Source of the DNA: Planctomycetota bacterium
GTDB lineage: Bacteria > Planctomycetota > UBA8108
Length of the DNA: 8,777 bases
Assembly (NCBI GenBank): GCA_022451445.1
Contig: JAKUSY010000102.1
Location: 1 to 8,777 of the forward strand
Direction: 5' to 3'
Under the pieces are notes generated by a model. That model did not search any database. It was given only the letters and a program-made list of their open reading frames with translations, and was not told the DNA's origin. A program made the translations under genes and the position numbers. Positions 1 through 6,139 of this stretch are shown here, piece by piece. Position 1 is the first letter of the stretch; every line of letters begins with the position of its first letter.

Positions 1-509
1 CGGAGGGGGAGGCCGCGAACTTCGCGGTCTGCTCCGAGCTCCTGCTGGCCCACCTCCGGCGGCGTCTCCCCAAGACCGGCGGGTGCGCCGCTCTCGGGGA
101 GAACACCCCGAACGGCCAGGGCCTCCAGCTTACCCGCCCTGTAGCCCGTCTCCTCCGCCAGCTCCCGCAGGGCCGCCTCGCGAGGAGACTCTCCAGCCTC
201 TACGTGGCCGGCGGGAATTTCGAAGATGCGGCCGCCGATCGCGGGCCGCAACTGCTCGAGAAGAACCACCCGGACGCCGCCGCCATCCCCGGGGGATGGA
301 TCGAGCAGGGCGACGATGGCCACCACCGCAGGCAGCTCGATCCTCACCTGGGAGCTCTCGCCGCCGCCGGGGAGACGGCAGCGCAACATCGACAGGCTCA
401 CGAACTCCCCATCATAAAGCGAGCTCTCCTCGAGGATCTCGAAGTCGGGATCCGGCCGCACGCCGCGCAGAAATTCCGGCTTCCGATTCTCCGATAGTGG
501 TTCCGTCAT
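1..509 (-). CDS. Nudix hydrolase, ADP-ribose pyrophosphatase-like (incomplete at window edge)
   Basis: The reading frame starts at ATG 509-507 and is still open at base 1, giving 169 codons with the C-terminus outside the window. A full Nudix box is visible at residues 101-123, with G101, E107, R115-E116, E119-E120 and G122 in the GX5EX7REUXEEXGU spacing. It is preceded by EQLRP (85-89) and EIPAGHVEAGE (97-107), the pattern of ADP-ribose/nucleoside-diphosphate-sugar pyrophosphatases of the NudF type, which hydrolyse the diphosphate using Mg2+ bound by the box glutamates. The substrate cannot be fixed from this fragment. The start overlaps the mnmG stop as ATGA (509-506) and has no clear Shine-Dalgarno, so translation probably depends on reinitiation after mnmG. 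After about residue 132 the SPG...E segment usual in ADP-ribose pyrophosphatases is missing. Either the C-terminus is divergent or there is a frameshift near bases 105-125. The family call is firm; the substrate and the tail are not. Confidence 0.85.
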   Translation of the reverse strand, partial: MTEPLSENRKPEFLRGVRPDPDFEILEESSLYDGEFVSLSMLRCRLPGGGESSQVRIELPAVVAIVALLDPSPGDGGGVRVVLLEQLRPAIGGRIFEIPAGHVEAGESPREAALRELAEETGYRAGKLEALAVRGVLPESGAPAGLGETPPEVGQQELGADREVRGLPL

Positions 510-2392
510 GATGGTTCAATGCCGCCCGGGGCATCCTCGGAATTTCGCGAACGCGGAGTGTCCAGGTGGGCGAGCAGCACTCCGATATCGGCGGGAGTCA
601 CCCCCGAGATCCGTGACGCCTGCCCCACCGAGAGAGGGCGGAGATTCTCGAGCTTCTCGGTCGATTCATTACGCAGCCCGGAAATCGAGGCGTAATCAAA
701 AGCCTCGGGGATGCCCATGTTCTCCAGCCGCTTGAAGCGCTCCACCTGCGCCAGGTGGCGGTCGATATAGGCCGCGTACTTGACCTGGATCTCGACCTGC
801 TCGAGAACCCGTTCATCGAATCCATTCCCGTCGAGCAACCCTCCGACCTCGGATGTGCTCCGCGCCAGGCTCCTCAGGCTCTCACCCGGACGGCGCAGCA
901 GCTTGGCCAGCGAGACGCCGCCGGAGCTGCCCCGCTCGATCGATTCACGCAGCTCGGAGACCTCCGCTCTCTTCTTCTCCACCGCCCTCATTCGCTCGTC
1001 TGAAACCAGGCCCAGCTGGTGTCCCTTCTCACAGAGGCGGAGGTCGGCGTTGTCGCTCCTGAGCAGGAGCCTGTATTCCGCCCGCGAGGTGAACATCCTG
1101 TAGGGCTCCATCGGGCATTCCTTGACGAGGTCATCGACCAGCACGCCGATATACGCCTCAGACCTGTCCAGCAGGAAGGGCTCCTCCCCGCGGCAGCGAA
1201 GCACCGCGTTGACCCCTGCCAGGAACCCCTGCGCGGCCGCTTCCTCGTAGCCACTGGTGCCGCAGATCTGGCCGGCGAAATAAAGTCCTTCCACCGCGCG
1301 CGTCTCGAGGGTCGGCCCGATCTGGGTCGGGGGAAAGAAGTCATACTCCACGGCATAGCCGTATTGAAGAATCTTCGCGTTCCGCAGCGCAGGGATCGTC
1401 TGCAGCACCCTCTCCTGGACATCGCCGGGAAGGCTGGTGGAGATTCCATTGAGGTATACCCAGGAGGTGTCGAGCCCCTCCGGTTCGAGAAAGAGCTGGT
1501 GCTGGTCCTTCTGCGCGAACCGGACGACCTTGTCCTCTATCGAGGGACAGTACCGCGGCCCGACCCCCTTGATCTGCCCGGAATACATCGGAGCCCGATG
1601 GAGATTTTCCCTGATGATCTCGTGGGCCTGCGGATTGGTCCAGGCGATGTGACAATTGACCTGTTCAAGGGCGCAGCCGCTGGTATCGAAGGAGAAAAAA
1701 GAGGGCGCTTCATCTCCCGGCTGGACAGTCGTCTGGGAAAAATCAACGGTTGCAGCTTCCACCCTCGCCGGGGTGCCGGTCTTCAACCTTCGGCGCGAAA
1801 AGCCCAGGTCCTCGAGAAAATCAGACAGTCCATAGGAAGAATCCTCACCGACGCGTCCTCCCCTCGCTTTTTCCCCGCCGCAATGCATGAGTCCGCGTAG
1901 AAAGGTGCCCGCTGTCAGGATCACCGAGCTCCCCGCGAGCTCGCTGCCATCGCTCAACCTCACTCCCGTCACCTTCGCGGATTCGCCGGTGCTCGAGCCC
2001 AGCAGCAGGGCCGAGACCTTCCCCTCGATGACGCTCAGCCCCTCGACCGAAGAGGTAAGCCGAACCATGTAGTCCTGGTAGCGATGCTTGTCGCATTGGG
2101 CGCGGGGGGCTCGCACCGCCGGCCCCTTGCGGGTATTGAGCAGGCGGAACTGGATTCCGCTGGAGTCCGCCGCCCGCCCCATCTCCGCGCCCAGCGCATC
2201 GAGCTCGCGAACCATCTGCCCCTTGCCGAGGCCCCCGATAGCGGGGTTGCAGGACATCCTGCCGATGGCGCCCGCATCGAGGGTTACCAGGGCCGAGGTC
2301 GCGCCCATACGCGCCGCGGCCAGGGCTGCCTCGATCCCCGCGTGGCCGCCACCAATGACGATCACGTCAAAGGAATCCACACTCGCGTTCAT
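506..2392 (-). CDS. mnmG: MnmG (GidA), tRNA uridine-5-carboxymethylaminomethyl modification enzyme
   Basis: This is a 628-residue protein, almost the length of E. coli MnmG (629). MnmG binds FAD and, with the GTPase MnmE, places an aminomethyl or carboxymethylaminomethyl group on C5 of wobble uridine 34 in certain tRNAs, using methylene-tetrahydrofolate; it acts in the cytoplasm. Visible evidence: the FAD-binding motif IGGGHAGIEAA at 13-23; CNPAIGGLGKG at 48-58; NTRKGPAVRAPRAQ at 86-99; GPRYCPSIEDK at 278-288; FAGQICGTSGYEEAAAQG in the second half; MFTSRAEYRLLLR; and a helical C-terminal domain ending near ISGVTPADIGVLLAHL, the part known to contact MnmE and tRNA. The two cysteines conserved in the family are present (C48, C282). 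The start ATG 2392-2390 has a strong purine-rich Shine-Dalgarno and overlaps the aroA stop by 4 bp. The usual neighbours mnmE, rsmG and parAB are not in the window. Identification is secure. Confidence 0.98.
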   Translation of the reverse strand: MNASVDSFDVIVIGGGHAGIEAALAAARMGATSALVTLDAGAIGRMSCNPAIGGLGKGQMVRELDALGAEMGRAADSSGIQFRLLNTRKGPAVRAPRAQCDKHRYQDYMVRLTSSVEGLSVIEGKVSALLLGSSTGESAKVTGVRLSDGSELAGSSVILTAGTFLRGLMHCGGEKARGGRVGEDSSYGLSDFLEDLGFSRRRLKTGTPARVEAATVDFSQTTVQPGDEAPSFFSFDTSGCALEQVNCHIAWTNPQAHEIIRENLHRAPMYSGQIKGVGPRYCPSIEDKVVRFAQKDQHQLFLEPEGLDTSWVYLNGISTSLPGDVQERVLQTIPALRNAKILQYGYAVEYDFFPPTQIGPTLETRAVEGLYFAGQICGTSGYEEAAAQGFLAGVNAVLRCRGEEPFLLDRSEAYIGVLVDDLVKECPMEPYRMFTSRAEYRLLLRSDNADLRLCEKGHQLGLVSDERMRAVEKKRAEVSELRESIERGSSGGVSLAKLLRRPGESLRSLARSTSEVGGLLDGNGFDERVLEQVEIQVKYAAYIDRHLAQVERFKRLENMGIPEAFDYASISGLRNESTEKLENLRPLSVGQASRISGVTPADIGVLLAHLDTPRSRNSEDAPGGIEPS

Positions 2393-3807
2393 GACTCCCC
2401 CTCTCCCACGACCAGCTCAGTGCCCTCGGCGGAGTAGAACACGGACCTCCCGCCAAGGCCGCTCATCGTCTCGAAGAAGCCCGGATAGGACTTGGTGACC
2501 ACCTGGGGATCACCTATCTCCACTCCGGGGATCAACAGGCCAGCGAGGGAAAGCGCCATGGCGATCCTGTGATCCCCCCAGGAGTCAATCCGCCCCCCGT
2601 GGAGAGAAAAACCATCGGGACCATCGGGTCCGTTGATCTTGAGCCCATCATCGAGCTCCCGCACCTCGACCCCCAGCTTCCTGAGTTCACTGGCGACGGA
2701 GGCGATCCGATCGCTCTCCTTGAACCGAAGGTGCGGAACACCGTGAAGACGGGTACGTCCCCTGGAAAAAGCCGCGACGACCGCCAGGGTGGGAACGATA
2801 TCCGGCATGTCAGAGCAATTGTTGACCACCCCCTCGAGCATCTCCTTGGGACCGGTCACGGTGATGGAGTCGACATCCTTCTTTACGTGGCAGCCCATCT
2901 GAGCCAGGACATCGGCAAATCGCAGATCGCCCTGGCGTGACACCTTCCCGACTCCCTCGACCCGGACCGTTGTCCCGGTGAGGGCCGCCGCCGCGAAGAA
3001 ATAGCTGGCCGTCGATGCGTCCCCCTCGACGAAATACTCCCTGGATTTGTACCACTTCCTCGAATCAACGTGATAGACCAGCTGCCCATCGCTCTCGTCA
3101 TCGTGGATATCCACCCTCACCCCGAAATCCTGCATCGTCCTGAGGGTCAGCTCGAGGTAGGGCGCCGAGAGAACCTCGCCAACAAGGCGAACCTCGACGT
3201 CTTCACGCGCCATCGGCGCCACCATGAGTATGGCGGAGATAAACTGGCTGGAGGTATTACCCGCGATGTTGACCCTGCCTCCCTGGAGGACACGGGGACC
3301 GATCTCCACTGGAGGACATCCCGAGGGGCAGCTGACCTCGGCGCCGAGCCCCCGGAGAGCTTCGACCAATTGATGAATCGGACGCTGGCGCATCCTCTCA
3401 TCGCCATCGACCACGTAATTGCCCCCGGAAACGGTCAACGCCGCGGTGAGAAAGCGAGTGGCGGTACCCGCGTTGCCGAGGTCGTAGACTCCCTCCTTGA
3501 CTGAATAACCATCGAGGCCCCCGCTGACCGTGAAGTTCAGGGCATCCTTCGATGCGCATCTCGGGCCGCCTGCCTCCGAGCCGATCCTGACCCCAAGCGC
3601 CTTCAGCGCCCCGCTGAGATGACGGGAGTCATCACAATCGAGAGCATTCATCAGGATCGACTCTCCCTGGACCAGGCTCGATATGAGCAGCGCCCTATTG
3701 GTCAGGCTCTTGGAGCCCGGCAGCGAAACCGTACCGCCAGCGAATTGGCCCGGCTCGATCCTCACATAAGAGGCATCAGAAGGAATGGCGTTGCTGAACC
3801 CTGTCAT
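2389..3807 (-). CDS. aroA: AroA, 3-phosphoshikimate 1-carboxyvinyltransferase (EPSP synthase)
   Basis: EPSP synthase transfers the enolpyruvyl group of phosphoenolpyruvate to shikimate-3-phosphate, the sixth step of the shikimate pathway to aromatic amino acids and folate. The motifs are clear: LPGSKSLTNRA at 29-39 (K33 and R38 match E. coli K22 and R27); LGNAGTATRFLTAAL at 110-124; RMRQRPIHQLVEALR from 138; GNTSSQFISAILM; EGDASTASYFFAAAA; DMPDIVPTLAVVAAF with the catalytic Asp; LRFKESDRI with the catalytic Glu; and SWGDHRIAMAL near the C-terminus. G114, matching Gly96 of E. coli, is kept, as in glyphosate-sensitive class I enzymes. The position of E. coli Pro101 is Phe119. At 472 residues it is about 45 longer than E. 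coli AroA, partly from a tail of about 20 residues after the usual end. ATG 3807 is preferred because an in-frame TAA at 3834-3832 blocks extension and no other start codon lies between them. It is the first full-length gene of its unit. Confidence 0.97.
   Translation of the reverse strand: MTGFSNAIPSDASYVRIEPGQFAGGTVSLPGSKSLTNRALLISSLVQGESILMNALDCDDSRHLSGALKALGVRIGSEAGGPRCASKDALNFTVSGGLDGYSVKEGVYDLGNAGTATRFLTAALTVSGGNYVVDGDERMRQRPIHQLVEALRGLGAEVSCPSGCPPVEIGPRVLQGGRVNIAGNTSSQFISAILMVAPMAREDVEVRLVGEVLSAPYLELTLRTMQDFGVRVDIHDDESDGQLVYHVDSRKWYKSREYFVEGDASTASYFFAAAALTGTTVRVEGVGKVSRQGDLRFADVLAQMGCHVKKDVDSITVTGPKEMLEGVVNNCSDMPDIVPTLAVVAAFSRGRTRLHGVPHLRFKESDRIASVASELRKLGVEVRELDDGLKINGPDGPDGFSLHGGRIDSWGDHRIAMALSLAGLLIPGVEIGDPQVVTKSYPGFFETMSGLGGRSVFYSAEGTELVVGEGES
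2395..2405 (-). promoter_or_regulatory. Ribosome binding site of mnmG inside the aroA 3' end
   Basis: The minus strand reads GAGAGGGGGAG directly before TC-ATG of mnmG, an extended purine tract able to pair with the anti-Shine-Dalgarno. It lies inside the last codons of aroA (Gly-Glu-Gly-Glu-Ser-stop), so the AroA C-terminal residues and the mnmG initiation signal share the same bases. It supports ATG 2392 as the mnmG start. Confidence 0.7.
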
Positions 3808-3818
3808 CTCGGCACCAT
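3804..3818 (-). CDS. Possible five-codon leader ORF (MVPR-stop) overlapping the aroA start
   Basis: The minus strand reads ATG GTG CCG AGA TGA from 3818 to 3804. Its TGA overlaps the aroA ATG as ATGA (3807-3804), the same geometry as the downstream gene junctions. It sits about 20 nt from the likely transcription start, just after a seven-T run. No clear Shine-Dalgarno precedes it, and aroA itself has only a weak one. It could be a coupling leader for aroA or a chance overlap. The peptide carries no aromatic residues, so classic aromatic-amino-acid attenuation is not suggested. Expression is unproven. Confidence 0.3.
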   Translation of the reverse strand: MVPR

Positions 3819-3845
3819 GAAAAAAAGAAGCTTATCGAAACGGGA

Positions 3846-3873
3846 ATTATAGGTGAGCTTCGAGAGCAGTCAA
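3846..3873 (-). promoter_or_regulatory. Sigma70-type promoter for the aroA-mnmG-Nudix unit
   Basis: On the minus strand a TTGACT box (3873-3868; five of six bases match TTGACA) is followed after 16 bp by a perfect TATAAT (3851-3846). Transcription would start around 3841-3837, giving a leader of about 30 nt before the aroA ATG at 3807. The position, just after the fadJ end and directly before aroA, is where a second transcription unit would need a promoter. The 115-bp gap is more AT-rich than the flanking genes. No operator palindrome is obvious around it. Confidence 0.8.
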
Positions 3874-3893
3874 TCAGCACAAAGTAATCACGA

Positions 3894-3914
3894 TGCGGGT
3901 TTCTTCGCCGCGCA
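3894..3914 (-). terminator. Weak terminator-like hairpin after fadJ
   Basis: Starting 8 nt after the fadJ stop codon, the minus strand can fold TGCG-C-GG against CCCGCA: six base pairs with one bulged C and an 8-nt loop. No continuous U tract follows (TCGTGATTACTTTG), so it is not a textbook intrinsic terminator. It fits the end of the fadI-fadJ unit ahead of the aroA promoter, but the call is weak. Confidence 0.25.
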
Positions 3915-3922
3915 ACGGAGTC

Positions 3923-6139
3923 TCAATCGCCTGGATCCCTCCGGCGGGGATAGAAGCCCTCATCGCGAGCCACCAGGTTTTCCAGCAGATCGCAGGGAGT
4001 GAGCCTTGATTCGCCCAATCCCTTCAGCCCATCGACAACCGCTCCGATCCCGATGCTGTCGGCGTAACGCAGCGGCCCTCCCCGAAAGGGAGCGAAGCCG
4101 GTCCCGAAAACCATCGCGAGATCCACATCCGATGCCGCCTCGACGACCTTGTCTTCGAGCGCGAAGGCCGCCTCGTTGATCATGGGGTAGATGAGCCTCT
4201 GGACCCAGAGTCCGGCGGCGGGGGTCTTGAAGCCCGAGGTCTTTTTTCCGATCTTCGAAAAAAGTTTCCCGTTAAGTTTCAGCTTCCCGCCGCGATCCTT
4301 GCCCCCGTGGAGGTAGAAGCCCCGGCCCGTTTTCCTGCCGAGGACCGAGGGATCGCCGCCCAGGCTGGAGAGAAGCGCCGGAGGACGGGCTCGTTCGCCC
4401 AGGCCTATATGGAGAATCCTGGCGACCTTGGAGGCCACATCGTGGCCCACCTCGTCAATCAGCTCGAGAGGCCCCATGGGCATCCCGAAATCCCTGATCG
4501 CCTGGTCCATCACCCCGGGTGAATACCCCTCTTCCACCAGCCGGACAGCTTCGTTGAGGTAGGCTCCCAGCACGCGGTTGACCAGGAAGCCGGGGCCATC
4601 CTTGCAGCGCACCGGGATCTTGCCCAGGCTGCGAGCGAAGGTCTCAACCGCGACCATCGCGGCGTCGGTGGTCCTCGGTCCGCAAATCACCTCGACCAGG
4701 GGCATGCGTTCAACCGGGTTGAAAAAATGCAGCCCCGCGATCCGGCCTGGCCGTTTCGCAGCGTTCTGCAGCTCTTCGATGGAAAGAGCCGAGGTATTCG
4801 AGGCGAAGACCACGTGCCCTGCGAGCTCGGCCTCCACCTCGAGGAGGACCTTTTTCTTGATCTCCATATCCTCGACAACGGCCTCTATAACGAGCCCCGC
4901 CGAGCTGAATCCGGCGTAATCCGTAGCCCCGCTGATCCTGGCCATGAGGTTGATGACCTCGCTCTTCTTCATTTTCCCGCGCTCGACCCTGCCGCGGAAG
5001 ATCTCATCGATGCGCTGGTAGCCGGCCGTGATGGCCTCCCTGCTGATGTCCTTCATCCGGGCCCGGTATCCCTTCCTGGCCACCAGGGCGGCAAGTCCGC
5101 CTCCCATGACCCCGGCGCCCAGCAAACCGACCAGTCCACCCTTGTCGGGCGCGCGGGCGGAGCCCCTGCCCTTCTTCCCGCCCGGATCACCTCGCCGGGC
5201 AGCCTCGCTGGTAAGGAAAATATCGACCAGGTTCTTGCAGACATCCGAGACGGCAAGCTCGCCAACCAGCTTTGCCTCGAGCTTCAGGCCTTCCTCCAGC
5301 GACATTCCGCGGCCCACGACCATCGCCTCGAGGGCCCTGCGGGGAGCCGGATAGTGCTTTCCCACCTTGCGCTGGATGTCTTTGAGGGCCCGCGACTGCA
5401 TATAGCTCCTGCCTGGCCCCGTACTCTCGAAGAATCGCATCAGCAGCGAACGCTTGCGCGCGCGGGAGCGGGGACGGTAGGACTTGCCCTTTCCCGCCAG
5501 CGCCCGGGCGACGAAAGCCCGGCTGGAATCCCTGAGGCTGCCCGGATGGACCACCTCATCGACGGCTCCAAGCTTCAGCGCCTTGCGCGCGTCAAGCGGC
5601 TTCCCCGTAAGGATGATGGGCATGGCGCGGGCCAGGCCGATGAGCCGCGGCAGACGCTGGGTCCCACCGAACCCGGGAATGATACCGAGCTGAACCTCGG
5701 GAAGACCGAGCCGGGTCTTCTCGAAATCGCTGGCAATTCGAAAATCACAGGCCAGGGCCAGCTCGGCACCGCCGCCAAGGCAGTTGCCGTGAATTGCCGC
5801 GACCGTGACAGCCTGCATGGAGGACAGCTTGCAGAGAACCGCCTGTCCCCGGCGGGCCTGGCCGGTGGCCTCCTGCCGATCCGTAACCGCACGAATCTCG
5901 GCGATATCGGCCCCCGCGATAAAGGTCCCGCTGTCTTCCTTGCCGCCGATGACCACCAGTCCCCGAACACTCTTATCCGAGGCCACCTCGTCGAGGACCC
6001 GGTCCAGCTCCTCGATGACCGCCTCGCTGAGCTTGTTGACCTTATGCCCGGGCAGATCGAATACGAGAAAGGAGATCCCGTCTTCGGCGGGCTCGACGGT
6101 CCAGGCGGCGGTATTGGAACTTTTTTTCCCGCCGGTCAT
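3923..6139 (-). CDS. fadJ: FadJ-type enoyl-CoA hydratase / 3-hydroxyacyl-CoA dehydrogenase
   Basis: This 738-residue fusion is the alpha subunit of a fatty-acid beta-oxidation multienzyme (E. coli FadJ 714, FadB 729). The N-terminal crotonase domain (about 10-200) hydrates trans-2-enoyl-CoA. It has the oxyanion-hole segment FIAGADI (73-79), CLGGGAELALACDFR with E126, and GLPEVQLGIIPGFGGTQR with E148, the two catalytic glutamates. A helical linker leads to a basic, glycine-rich stretch (315-335) and then the NAD-binding Rossmann motif GLLGAGVMGGG (338-348). The dehydrogenase oxidises L-3-hydroxyacyl-CoA: H471 in GLHFFNP and E483 are 12 residues apart, as in the known His-Glu dyad, and SNTSAL starts at 447. 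The C-terminal dehydrogenase domain follows, with GTGFAPFRGGPLRYADSIG near 679. The ATG at 6139 overlaps the thiolase stop by ATGA and has a GGAGG site seven bases upstream. Partnering with a FadI-type thiolase in fadI-fadJ order favours FadJ over FadB. Confidence 0.93.
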   Translation of the reverse strand: MTGGKKSSNTAAWTVEPAEDGISFLVFDLPGHKVNKLSEAVIEELDRVLDEVASDKSVRGLVVIGGKEDSGTFIAGADIAEIRAVTDRQEATGQARRGQAVLCKLSSMQAVTVAAIHGNCLGGGAELALACDFRIASDFEKTRLGLPEVQLGIIPGFGGTQRLPRLIGLARAMPIILTGKPLDARKALKLGAVDEVVHPGSLRDSSRAFVARALAGKGKSYRPRSRARKRSLLMRFFESTGPGRSYMQSRALKDIQRKVGKHYPAPRRALEAMVVGRGMSLEEGLKLEAKLVGELAVSDVCKNLVDIFLTSEAARRGDPGGKKGRGSARAPDKGGLVGLLGAGVMGGGLAALVARKGYRARMKDISREAITAGYQRIDEIFRGRVERGKMKKSEVINLMARISGATDYAGFSSAGLVIEAVVEDMEIKKKVLLEVEAELAGHVVFASNTSALSIEELQNAAKRPGRIAGLHFFNPVERMPLVEVICGPRTTDAAMVAVETFARSLGKIPVRCKDGPGFLVNRVLGAYLNEAVRLVEEGYSPGVMDQAIRDFGMPMGPLELIDEVGHDVASKVARILHIGLGERARPPALLSSLGGDPSVLGRKTGRGFYLHGGKDRGGKLKLNGKLFSKIGKKTSGFKTPAAGLWVQRLIYPMINEAAFALEDKVVEAASDVDLAMVFGTGFAPFRGGPLRYADSIGIGAVVDGLKGLGESRLTPCDLLENLVARDEGFYPRRRDPGD

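Noticed and set aside
3..497. Plus-strand open frame opposite the Nudix gene with GC-rich third positions
   Set aside because: Its third positions are the first positions of the Nudix codons, which explains the GC bias; the Nudix box on the minus strand is unmistakable and no motif is seen on the plus strand.
1019..1900. 293-codon open frame on the plus strand opposite mnmG
   Set aside because: Codon-aligned shadow of mnmG with no family motif; mnmG conservation covers the whole stretch.
6119..6130. Programmed -1 frameshift site in the fadJ A-run
   Set aside because: In the zero frame the bases do not form an X-XXY-YYZ heptamer, and the full-length frame already gives the complete enzyme.
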